Shown here in pieces: positions 34,048 to 44,155 of a DNA stretch of 64,000 nucleotides; the first letter of the stretch is position 1; each line of letters begins with the position of its first letter. The stretch comes from Chlorops oryzae. Its lineage: Eukaryota; Arthropoda; Insecta; Diptera; Chloropidae. The stretch lies in assembly GCA_020466095.1 (NCBI GenBank), contig CM035806.1, forward strand, positions 38,867,698-38,931,697. Reading direction: 5' to 3'. Made by a program: the position numbers and the translations under genes. The notes under the pieces were generated by a model that worked only from the letters and a program-made list of their open reading frames with translations, was not told where the DNA came from and made no database searches.

Positions 34048-35378
34048 TAGTGTCCGACCGAAGGTGGATTTTTAGCCGAAGCCGAACAATCGGCAGAGTT
34101 GAAGACTTCGGCCGAAGACCGAAGGCCGAAGCCGAATGCAAAACATTTTACAGTAAGGAAACAAAATCAGTCTTTATTCATTTGACAAGCACAAAAAAAA
34201 AAAAAACCGCTCAAATTTTCTCTAAATTCTTTCGCTTTAGTCGCCCACAAAGTGAGAATTTTTATTTATTTATTTAAGTCTCTGAACACAGGTTCTTACA
34301 GACTACTATGAATTAATTTCTAGATTAAATTACTATTTACAGAATATTATTTAAATTTAACTTTAAGCTAACCTTAGAAAGACAAAAATCAATAGCGTTG
34401 TTTAGGGCAACGTTATTATAGGCCATTTCAGCCCTATAAATGGGCGCATACATTGCATAGTTAGTGCGCCGTAAGCCAAGATAGAAGGCATCTACCCGTC
34501 TAAGGGCCCTAGAAGGGACATTGAAATCAATTAAATTAAGCAATGCAGGATAATCAATCCTTGCACTGACAATGTCTGCAGTAAAGATTAGCGAAATTAT
34601 AGTGCGTCTAGTCTCTAAGGATTTCAAACCAATGAGCATGTACCGTGCATAGTAAGGCGGAAGATGATCTTCAAAATTCATGGAGCGTAAAGCAAAACGC
34701 AAGAAGGATTTTCGAACACGTTCAATGCGTGCAGTGTGCGAGGCATAGAACGGGCTCCAAATAACTGCTGCGTATTCTAATTTTGAGCGCACTAAGGATA
34801 TGTAAAGCGTTTTTAGAGTGTAAGGATCTAAAAAGTTTGTTGAGTTCCTTCTCACAAATGCAAGCATTGCGTATGCTTTTGGAACAATATAATTAATATG
34901 GTGGATAAACGTAAATTTCCTGTCAAAGACAACACCCAAATCCTTGACAACATCTACGCGAATTAGTTGGAAACCACCCAGGACGTAGGAAGTTTGATTT
35001 ACATTATCTGATTTAGAAAAAATCGTGTATGCACATTTTGCCAAATTTAGGAATAAATGATTTTTAACACAGCAAGTATGCAAGTAATTAAGATCCGATT
35101 GTAAGTTTGATGAGTCTGCCAAGCCATTAATTTTATTAAAAATTTTTAGGTCATCAGCGAACAGAAGACAACTCGAGCGTAGAAATTTACGGCAATAATT
35201 CACTAGTGTAAAAGGTCTCAATGAAGCAATTGAAAATCTATCGTGACTTTTTTACTTCCATTAAAATGCAAAAATATTCGGCTAAAATATTCGGCTTTTT
35301 CCAGCCGAAGCCGAAGATTAAGAATTGGCCGATTATGCCGATTACCGAAGCCGAAGCCGAACCTTCGGTCGGACACTA
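34048..35378. mobile_element. hAT-like element with GCCGAA arrays and exact 8-bp duplication, LINE inside
   Basis: The ends TAGTGTCCGACCGAAGGT and ACCTTCGGTCGGACACTA are perfect 18-bp inverted repeats. GAAATCAT flanks both sides (34040-34047, 35379-35386). Both subterminal zones are arrays of GCCGAA hexamers. Most of the interior is a LINE fragment on the minus strand. Confidence 0.9.
34337..35221 (-). CDS. 5'-truncated LINE reverse transcriptase, open to the stop
   Basis: 294 uninterrupted codons cover the C-terminal part of a non-LTR reverse transcriptase. CLLFADDLKIF carries the catalytic FADD motif. A thumb region follows with KDLGVVFDRKFTF and SKLEYAAVIWSPFY, typical of jockey-like LINEs. 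The frame begins at a truncation, so the N-terminal endonuclease and RT fingers are missing. A TTTA repeat near 34260-34275 is the 3' tail seen from the plus strand. The lack of frameshifts suggests recent insertion into the hAT element. It cannot be autonomous. Confidence 0.85.
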   Translation of the reverse strand: MRPFTLVNYCRKFLRSSCLLFADDLKIFNKINGLADSSNLQSDLNYLHTCCVKNHLFLNLAKCAYTIFSKSDNVNQTSYVLGGFQLIRVDVVKDLGVVFDRKFTFIHHINYIVPKAYAMLAFVRRNSTNFLDPYTLKTLYISLVRSKLEYAAVIWSPFYASHTARIERVRKSFLRFALRSMNFEDHLPPYYARYMLIGLKSLETRRTIISLIFTADIVSARIDYPALLNLIDFNVPSRALRRVDAFYLGLRRTNYAMYAPIYRAEMAYNNVALNNAIDFCLSKVSLKLNLNNIL

Positions 35379-35386
35379 GAAATCAT

Positions 35387-36640
35387 GCTTATAGCCTGAT
35401 GTAAGCAATTCAAAAAATCAATTTTTTTTTTTGCATATTGCCATAGTGAGACCTATTGAAAATATGCTGTAAAAATATCAGACCGAAATTTAAAGTATTA
35501 AAAAAGCTACAACTCATAATCGCCGACGCTCCCGAAGCGATTTTTTTTTGCTTTTGAAACTTTGAACGCGTTTTTCGCGAAACGTCATTTTCTGGCGCGG
35601 GCAACATCCTACGGACCAAACTATCCGACCATTCGCTTTGAAACTTTAACTTATTTTTTCACTAATTAATAGTTCTCGCAGGAGCCAGAAATATTGTTTT
35701 TTCTTCCCGAAAATATTTTATTTTTCTATAGATTTTTTTTTACAAAAATATACAAAGTTTTCGACACTTTTTTCTAGTCTGCCACAATTTTTATGAAATT
35801 AAATAATTCTGGTACGAACGATAACGACCGACGTACTTAACAATTATCCATTCGATTTTTTTATTTCAGACATCAATAACAGCCTCTACCGTGTTGACCA
35901 ACGACCAATTTTTTTTTTTTTTTTTTTTTTTTGAGTGTGTACTTTGACAAAAAATATATGTATTAAAATGTTTTTAAATTCATTTATGTTACAAATACAA
36001 CCATTGGATTGAACTTTATTGTCCTATGAAGAAAGAAAAGTTGTCAAAAATGAGGTAAAATTTTTGCGAATTTAGCAGAAAAACCATTTAAATGGAAATT
36101 GAAACATGGATATCAAAAGTTTCGGTGAGTAGGCATTTTTTTTTTTTTTTATTTAATCAGGAATCTCTCAACACTTTTTGTTTGTATTAAGTATACAGAA
36201 AAAAAACCCCCGGCCTTTTTCCAGCCACACCCATCCATAATGATATGGAATTGCGTTAGAAGTGCAAAGCTATCGCGAACTTGAACCTAAAGGTCTCCAT
36301 GGCCATGGGTTATAAAGCAGTGTCGGCCATATTTCGATTTTCCTAGCACATGTGCTTGAAAGACCGAATTCTGCCGATGCAGCAGTCGCACACGTATAGC
36401 GTATACCGATTTGTGCGAAAACCGGTCGGCTGCGTTCGTGTGTGTAAAAAACAAACTTCGTCAATGCAAATCAGAGTAGCTCACAGTGAAGTCGACAGCG
36501 CATTCACACCCACAATCATTAATGTTTACGTATAGGTTTGGCCATCACTGGTATAAAGTTCAAATGCGGCGAAGGGAGATTTAAGAGAAAGCTCAGACCA
36601 TCAGAAATAACACTCAAAAAAGTTTCTCAAGAACTTTACA
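35387..36640. other. Intergenic, no recognised gene
   Basis: Right remnant of the old foldback element to about 35400, then AT-rich DNA with a long poly-T run near 35911-35932. Nothing else is supportable. Confidence 0.45.
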
Positions 36641-36643
36641 TTA

Positions 36644-37506
36644 GGGGTATTCACAAAGGCGTATTAAAAACGTTGGAAAGTCGGCAAATCGGAAAATTGC
36701 GACTTCTTAAAAAAATTTTAAAGCTTTTTTTGTACCATGCACAACTTTTTAAGCAGTTAAATATTTTTCCGATTTTCCGACTTTCCTATTTTCCGACGCC
36801 ATTGTGAATACTAGTGATGTAACGAATATTCGCATTCGCATTCGCATTCGCGAATATTCGCATATTTTTTCACATTCGCATTCGCATTCGCAAAATGTTG
36901 CGAATATTTTGCGAATATATAATTAGCAGAAAATTGACCAAAAATGTAAACTTTAATCGATTTTTTAAATTTAAATTTAAATGCCAATATTTTAAAGAAT
37001 TTTTTATGTGCTACCGTTACACAGATATTGCACTTAAAATCTGCTCTCTCACACACACTTGTATTTTCAATTTTGCCGATCCCTGAATTAAACGCATTTG
37101 GAATGCCTTTAAGTTCCTTCACATAAATTTGCATACAAGAACGACCGTCTGAGGGCTGCTAAACGAAAAACGACAATAACATTGCGTATTGCGCAGGGGC
37201 GTTATGCTTGCACGAAATCGTCGGATTAGTTTTGTTGTTGTCATGTGACTGTTTTTTTAACACTTTGAAATTTAACATCGAAATGTGTAATTTCTTTTAC
37301 TTATGAATGAATTATTTTTTTCCAAAGTTGGTGCGCTATATAAATAAGTAAATGAATTGATTTGGTGATGTGTGCCAAATTTGAGATATAGATTAAAAAA
37401 CTGAATATTCGCATTCGCATTCGCATTCGCGAATATGAGTAGGCATTCGCATTCGCATTCGCGAATGCTAAAATTTGACATTCGTTACATCACTAGTGAA
37501 TACCCC
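36644..37506. mobile_element. GGGGTATTC-family MITE split by a hAT-like insertion
   Basis: The left part (36644-36811) and right remnant (37496-37506, GTGAATACCCC) form one MITE like that at 31598-31753 once the insert and one target copy are removed. Confidence 0.75.
36812..37495. mobile_element. hAT-like element with ATTCGC arrays and exact 8-bp duplication
   Basis: The ends TAGTGATGTAACGAAT and ATTCGTTACATCACTA are perfect inverted repeats. GTGAATAC flanks both sides (36804-36811, 37496-37503). Both subterminal zones are tandem ATTCGC hexamers ending in GCGAATATTCG-like motifs. 684 bp, no intact transposase. Confidence 0.9.
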
Positions 37507-37799
37507 TATTGTTGAGACAATGTTATTGAAAAAATTGTTGCATCAAGAATAAATTTTCAATTTCTGTGGTCATGCGATGAATTTTTGTTGCTCTTTTAAG
37601 AACATCCATTTTTTTCTTTTTTTAGAACAATTTAAATTTTTGGGAACGATTCAACCAACAAAATTGTTGGAACAAAGTATATACATACATATAAAAAATG
37701 TTGGCATTACATTTTATTTTTTTGAGTGAAGGTATTCATTCTATAGCTGCAACGAAGTAAGACCGATCGTAGCGCACGGAAAGCTCAAAACTGAAAAGC

Positions 37800-38674
37800 T
37801 GAGCTCAAAACTATTTCAAGTCTCGAAAGCAACTCACAACAAAAAGACCGGCTGAGTCTTGGTTGAAGCGTTACCAAGACAGCACGTGCACGCGACGCGA
37901 TTTTCCCAGCGAAATATTTTTAAATAATAACGCCGCCCGCAGACATATTTTCAAATCATTCCACTTAAAAATTGCATACGAACAAACAAGCGGAAATCAC
38001 AGACCCAAAAAACTCCGCAAATCGGCAACAAGGAATAAAAGAAAGGAATTCTCAATTCAATTTTCGCCTCTCCAGCTAATTTACTATATGCAAATCATGC
38101 AAACATCGTGAAGAATATAAAAATCGAAGCAACGAAAAATTTCTATTATTCATTGCTTATTTATTAATTAGCAACTGAGGGAAAAAATAAAAATAAAAAT
38201 AAAAATAAAATAAATAAATAATAGCAATAAAGAAAAGAGTGAAAATAAAGACCACAATCAAAAGGGTTGCCTAGAAAGTGACTTTATTCGTGAAAAGTCG
38301 CGTGACACCCAAACCCGCACAATGCCAGAGTGTCGTCGAGAGTAAAAGTTGGAAAAAGTTGAATTTTGGAATTTTTTCGCGTTTACTGTGACGTGCTTTT
38401 GCGTGTTTTTTGTTTTTGTTCGTTTTTACTAAATTTTTTTTTTATTGTTGCCTCTGTGCGTGATAAGCTCAAATCCGCCGAAGAAAGAAAAAGTGTTAAA
38501 CGGAAAAAAATTTCTGGGCGCAGCAGTACAAGCAACTAATCGAGCAGACAGGGCTTTGGAATTCTTCTTCGCCTTCCCATACCAACGCATCGCATCGCAT
38601 CGGATTGGATCGGAGCGCTTTCTCAAACGCGCACTTGACCTAGAGCACTTGAAGAGCAATAAAACGAGAGAGTG
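37800..38674 (+). other. Possible non-coding leader exon
   Basis: A-rich, moderately GC-enriched sequence resembling a fly 5' UTR, ending at GAGAGA/GTGAGTGAG, a good donor near 38675. The nearest downstream plus-strand acceptor followed by an open frame is at 56329-56331, so it might be a leader of the 56.4-kb gene. This is based on composition and donor only. Confidence 0.3.
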
Positions 38675-38679
38675 AGTGA

Positions 38680-40535
38680 GTCTTCCTTTAGAAAGTTCTG
38701 ACAATGATTGCGTCAAAATGCAAAACAGTTTTTCTATGATGCGAGGAAGTCAGATAAGGTCAATTGGATCGCAAATTCTGGAGACACATCAACATCAAAC
38801 ACCCATGAATAAAAATTTTTATTGTTAATTTATGAAATCTTTTTTTTAGTTTAAGGTATCTGAGTTCAGGATCGTACGCTGATAACTAACATATTTCGTC
38901 GATCTTTGGTCTCGGACACTACAACATTTTGAATCGCGACTACTTTTTCTCGCATTTCGGGCGGGGTTTGAACACATAAGACCACCCCGCGAACACCACT
39001 CTCTGAGTTGTTGGGAGCTTCATCAGAAGTTGGTTTTTTTTTTTTTTTTTTTTTGTACAGTTGAAAGAGCTTTATTAAATTCAATGGCAGCTTTCTTGTA
39101 GCTCTTTTTGTAAAGAATCTCCGCAGGAAGTTCGCTCTTCACTAGTGCAATATTATTATATTGTTCATATCATCTTCACCAATCGTCTTTATCACATAAA
39201 TATAATGGTTGGTTTGTTTTCCATGGATATATGAAGTGATTTAATAGGATGAGGGCACAAAAATTCCGAACGAAAGTTAAATATGTGCTTTTCAAAATGT
39301 CACTTTTTTTTCAAATGATCTCCTTCGATCGAAGTTTTCGTTATTGTTCCTTTTTTTTTTTTTTACTTTTTCCATTGGATTGTACTTGGGACAATATCCG
39401 CATATCAATGATTGAGATTTGATTGGCTTCTTTGGTCTATAGATTCGATAGGAGGCATGTAGATCAAACCAAGCGGAACGGGGCCTAGATATAATGAATT
39501 TTTCTATCCTCACTATTTTCTCATCTTGCTATATTTACACGACTGGTGTAAACGAATTACCAAAATAAATGGTAAAATCGATTTCAAAATTTCCAACCTG
39601 ATAAAGGCTCCTACATAGTTCTAAATTCGATTTGCTCGTCAAAGAAATTGTGTGATGGGAGACCCATTGGCTGCTTTAAGGAGTGCCAAAAAGGAATAAT
39701 TGATGCACTCAATCAACTCGAATGTACTCAAATCACAAAGAAGAGGAGATATTAAGAAAGGAAAACCGAACTTATCAAATCGATAAGAGCCGTAGAAATT
39801 CATAGTCGCTGCTTTGGCCGAGCATGGGCGCGATACTTAGCTGATTAGTAGTACCACACCAATTGTTTTTATCGGTTTTCTTTATTGTTTTTTTTTTTAA
39901 TATATTTTTTTTTATACTTTTTTTTTTTATTTGTTACTTTGCCATTATCTCCATTAGAAGAGAACAATGCTATTGTATCTTAGCGCTTTCCGTTTTTCCG
40001 CTGTTATTATTCCATCTATGTATATAAAGAGAGTATATAACAAGATGTATGTGCAGCTCGTGTACTCGAAGGTAATTTTTGCTCAAGTTCGTACTCTTAT
40101 TACCTTATTGTAGCGACAATTGGCTCAGTTTCAGTTTCGGTTTCAGTTAAGTTCCTGCTGCGTAGCGCTTTGGTTGTAAATTACGCGTCAGACAGTCAAT
40201 TCCTTCACGGCATTTATTTACGTAGTGCGAAAAAATTGACGGTACCACGTATTTTCGGAAATCGTATTAATCGACGAATCTGACTAAAAAGTAAGCAAAC
40301 TTCGTTGATTAAATTGTTATAGAAATATTATAGGCGGTCGTGATGGGCTGGATCGGGTCGGGGCAGGCAGGCCGGGCATTTGAGAATTTAACTTTTATTT
40401 ATTTTATTTATATTTTTTTCAGTTTTGTACTTGTTTACATTTCTCTCAGTTCATTTGTTCGTGAGCTTGAATTTATTAATATATTGTCCATCAGTCGCGA
40501 TTATATGTACATTTAACGTTGTTCTCTCTCTCGCG

Positions 40536-40608
<73 letters not shown>

Positions 40609-41080
40609 GTCTTAAAAAACTTTTCGGAAATTATTTTCTAACACGTCTTTTTCAACGATTTTATTACGATTATTATTATTATTATTTGTTTTTGTGCTTG
40701 TTTTTTTGGCGATTTCACGATTAAATATTTCTATAAATGCACTTACTTGGTTCTTATGCTAAGCTATCCAAGCGTAATTATCATTAAAAATGTATTGCTC
40801 GTTAAGTGTAACTATCTAACCGTCGGACCAAAAGCGATTATAAGCAGCTAGAAACGGGATTTTTTAAGGCAGTAAAGCGCCTGTCTCTCCTTTTACTTAA
40901 ATACACATGATTTAATCCTTGGAATGTCCTACGAGCTAAGCGCTTTATTTCAGCAAGTACATAATTGGTGCTTCTGGATCGCTTAGCACTGATCGAAAAT
41001 AGCACATATGGGTATTTCAAAACGGACGTGACACTTTAGCAATTTTAAGTCCCGAGTTGAAGAATGCGGAAAATGGTAAT
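38680..41080. other. Intergenic or intronic, no recognised coding region
   Basis: Contains a second possible leader exon at about 40125-40289 (TCAGTTTCAGTTTCGG start, CTAAAAA/GTAAGC donor), a CT microsatellite at 40526-40610, and poly-T tracts near 39034-39053 and 39349-39365. No coding exon was found. Confidence 0.4.
40526..40610. repeat. CT microsatellite
   Basis: A long run of CTCTCT interrupted by single GCG, ATC and TTT changes. The reading frame through it (Leu/Ser repeat) is an artefact. Confidence 0.9.
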
Positions 41081-41082
41081 TT

Positions 41083-41345
41083 TGTTTCTAAATGTTATCG
41101 CGCAGCTCTTTCGGACTTTTATACCTATCAAAATTTTATGCAGAAATTAAAAAAAAAAATCAATTTTTTATATCCTTTTTTTTGTGTTTTTATGAAAAAG
41201 TTATTTGTGCTTCATATTCCTACTAAAAAGAGATTTATAGAAGCGCTTTCAGGAAAGCGCAAACTGGATAGAAAGAAAGCGCTTTTGTTTTGCTTTTACA
41301 GGAAGCGCCTGAAAAAGTCCGACTGGGTGGTAATTTTATAATTTC
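41083..41345. repeat. Dispersed repeat, copy matching the window start
   Basis: 41083-41145 matches bases 1-62. Further right, GCGCTTTC and GAAAGCGC motifs pair, and AAAGTCCGAC near 41316 complements GTCGGACTTT-like sequence at the left, so the element may be a foldback of about 260 bp. Confidence 0.5.
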
Positions 41346-41579
41346 CGATTGAGCTGTCAATGAAAATTATTCACATTTTTTTTTTTTTTTTCTCATGTGT
41401 TCTTCTTGCGCGTTTCGATGATCACTTATGCCTGATTTCGAATAGCGCAGGAGAACGTCTGCATATAAATATTCAACGCATGCAAACATAAGGGACCAAT
41501 TTCAATGAAATGCGGATTTAATTTAACTGATTCCATAAGTTTGCATTTGAGTATTTTTTTTTTTTTTTTTTTTTTTGTC

Positions 41580-42860
41580 AAGCCTGACTTTCATATACCC
41601 AGCGTTCCGACATCATTGACGCACTATATTTTGCCTTTTCGTACAGAAGATACAAAAATGTTATGTGTGGGTTTGACAATGGGCGGAACACATCAACTTT
41701 CCTCCTACAACTTTCATTTGTCTTGGCCAACCAATGTCTCGAATTTGAAGATTAGACGCTGTTTACTTCGGAAGTAAAGCTGGGCGTGGCAGAATGGCGT
41801 TTCTACAAAATTGTCTCTTACACCTGAAATACAATTTGGAATTCAACGAAGGTTGGGATAGATGATCCCTCTTTAGTCGTACGTAAAAATCTGCTACAAA
41901 CATTTTCCTGATCGGTACATTACAGAGCCCCACAACAGAAAGTGGTCTGAAGAGCATCACCGAGCGATGTTTTTCGGATTCTTTTTTGAGGTAATGGCGA
42001 AACCTAGACTATAAACCAGTGTTGGAAAATGGAAATTTCAGTATGTACCTAAAATGGTCCATAAATTGTACCTAAATATAGTAAAGTGTACCTAATATAC
42101 CCAGCCAGCTTTTTTTTTTTCATAAATGACAAATAATATACCCAGCCGGAATTTCTCTCATAAATGGTAAATTCATTATTGTTTTCACAGAAGACATCAA
42201 GGGGAAAATTTGAGTACTTCTCAAATCTGATGACATGGTCATTTAAAGGAGATGTTATTCATACCAATTCTAATGGCAATGTCATCGAGAGAAGTTGTTA
42301 TTCACTCCCGAACGATGACATTTTCTTGCAAAACGGGAGGTACTGATGCGATGGAGTAATCTATTCCAATTTCGATGACCAACCCGTGACATATACATAT
42401 TCTTATGACGGCCAATGCCGCTTCTGTGTAAATTTCATGAGAATGTTGCAAAAGAATCAGGAGTAGTCGCAGATAACCACAGAAGACCTTTCACCATTTC
42501 ATTCACTAACAAAACTTCTTCATTTTGAAATTTTATCTAAAATGGACAAATTGTACCTAATGTACATTTGAAGTGAAAATGGGCCGAAAAAGGTACAATT
42601 ACACCTACTTTTCCAACACTGCTATAAACCTTAAATTCTGATTCAGCGGCCCTCCCAAAAATATTCTAAGCATTGCGAGACCTCTGAGTATGGCACTGTT
42701 TTGTGCTGTTGTGTTTTTAAGGGTACCTCCAACACTATAGCCTGTCAAAAAAAAAAAAAAAATTGTTCTTAAATCCGAATTTTTCTAAATATTAATCTAG
42801 AATGGTCGTTGCTAACGCCTTATCTGTGTTGGGTATTTTGTTGTTAGTTTCGCTTGACTA
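41580..42860 (+). mobile_element. DINE-1/Helentron-like element, diverged copy 2
   Basis: Blocks match the element at 6681-8091 in the same order: GGGCGTGGCAGAA near 41783, GGTACCTCCA near 42722, and GTGTTGGGTATTTTGTTGTTAG at the right end near 42826-42849. It has been hit by a hAT-like MITE (42017-42621), and a mariner sits at its very end. Confidence 0.5.
42017..42621. mobile_element. hAT-like MITE (CAGTGTTGG ends) with exact 8-bp duplication
   Basis: The ends CAGTGTTGGAAAA and TTTTCCAACACTG are perfect inverted repeats. CTATAAAC flanks both sides (42009-42016, 42622-42629). Subterminal GTACCTAAAAT/TGTACCTAA motifs repeat at both ends. AATATACCCAGCC occurs twice inside. Confidence 0.85.
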
Positions 42861-44153
42861 ACAGGTTGGCTGATAAGTCCCCGGTCTAACAAAGAAAAAC
42901 ACATTTTGTTGTCAAAATTCGTTTTTATTATTCAACATAGTTCCCTTCAAGAGCGATACAACGATTATAACGACCTTCCAATTTTTTGATACCATTTTGG
43001 TAGTACTCCTTCGGTTTTGCCTCAAAATAGGCCTCAGTTTCGGCGATCACATCTTCATTGCAGCCAAATTTTTTCCCTGCGAGCATCCTTTTGAGGTCTG
43101 AGAACAAGAAAAAGTCGCTGGGGGCCAGATCTGGAGAATACGGTGGGTGGGGAAGCAATTCGAAGCCTAATTCATGAAGTTTTGCCATCGTTCTCAATGA
43201 CTTGTGGCACGGTGCGTTGTCTTGGTGGAACAACACTTTTTTCTTCTTCATATGGGGCCGTTTTGCCGCGATTTCGACCTTCAAACGCTCCAATAACGAC
43301 ATATAATAGTCTCTGTTGATGGTTTTTCCCTTCTCAAGATAATCGATAAAAATTATTCCATGCCCATCCCAAAAAACAGAGGCCATTACTTTGCCAGCGG
43401 ACTTTTGAGTCTTTCCACGCTTCGGAGACGGTTCACCGATCGCTGTCCACTCAGCCGACTGTCGATTGGACTCAGGAGTGTAGTGATAGAGCCATGTTTC
43501 ATCCATTGTCACATATCGACGCAAAAACTCGGGTGTATTGCGAGTTAACAGCTGCAAACACCGCTCAGAATCATCAATACGTTGTTGTTTTTGGTCAAAT
43601 GTGAGCTCGCGCAGCACCCATTTTGCACAGAGCTTTTTCATATCCAAATATTGATGAATGATATGACCAACACGTTCCTTTGATATCTTTAAGGCCTCTG
43701 CTATCTCGATCAACTTCATTTTACGGTCATTCAAAATCATTTTGTGAATTTTTTTGATGTTTTCGTCGGTAACCACCTCTTTCGGGCGTCCACTGCGTTC
43801 ACCGTCCTCCGTGCTCATTTCACCACGCTTGAATTTAGCATACCAATCAATTATTGTTGATTTTCCTGGGGCAGAGTCCGGAAACTCATTATCAAGCCAA
43901 GTTATTGCTTCCACTGTATTTTTTCCCTTCAGAAAACAGTATTTTATCAAAACACGAAATTCCTTTTTTTCCATTTTTTTCACAATAACAAAAGTTGCTT
44001 CACAAAAGACGCTCTATCTCACAAACTAATTGACTTACAGACGTCAAATTTTGACACGAATCATTTGAAGGTTGCCACTATATAAAAATAATATGCATTT
44101 AATACTAGCGACGCCATCTATGTGTCAGACCGGGGACTTATCAGCCAACCTGT
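42861..44153 (-). mobile_element. Intact Himar1-like mariner transposon (irritans group)
   Basis: 1,293 bp, flanked by TA on both sides (42859-42860, 44154-44155). The terminal repeats, 42861-42887 and 44127-44153, are identical over 27 bases and begin ACAGGTTGGCTGATAAGTCC; from memory this is the Himar1 terminal sequence. It contains one uninterrupted transposase frame. Inserted at the right end of a DINE-like element. Identical ends and an open frame suggest a young, possibly active copy. Confidence 0.97.
42928..43974 (-). CDS. Mariner transposase, full length (348 aa)
   Basis: Start ATG at 43972-43974; the longer frame begins at a GTG three codons upstream. It cuts and pastes the element at TA sites. 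Residues 1-110 hold the two helix-turn-helix DNA-binding motifs (TVEAITWLDNEFP, LIEIAEALKISKERVGHII). The catalytic D,D34D triad is complete: Asp158 in VTMDETW, Asp252 in FHQDNAPCH and Asp287 in YSPDLAPSD. The linker usually read WVPHEL or WVPREL in mariners is WVLREL here (Leu121 in place of Pro). The protein ends ALEGNYVE, as in the irritans group. No frameshift or stop is present. From memory it is very close to Himar1 from horn fly. Confidence 0.97.
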   Translation of the reverse strand: MEKKEFRVLIKYCFLKGKNTVEAITWLDNEFPDSAPGKSTIIDWYAKFKRGEMSTEDGERSGRPKEVVTDENIKKIHKMILNDRKMKLIEIAEALKISKERVGHIIHQYLDMKKLCAKWVLRELTFDQKQQRIDDSERCLQLLTRNTPEFLRRYVTMDETWLYHYTPESNRQSAEWTAIGEPSPKRGKTQKSAGKVMASVFWDGHGIIFIDYLEKGKTINRDYYMSLLERLKVEIAAKRPHMKKKKVLFHQDNAPCHKSLRTMAKLHELGFELLPHPPYSPDLAPSDFFLFSDLKRMLAGKKFGCNEDVIAETEAYFEAKPKEYYQNGIKKLEGRYNRCIALEGNYVE

Positions 44154-44155
44154 TA

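Noticed and set aside
40425..40724. 99-codon Leu/Ser frame
   Set aside because: Produced by the CT microsatellite.
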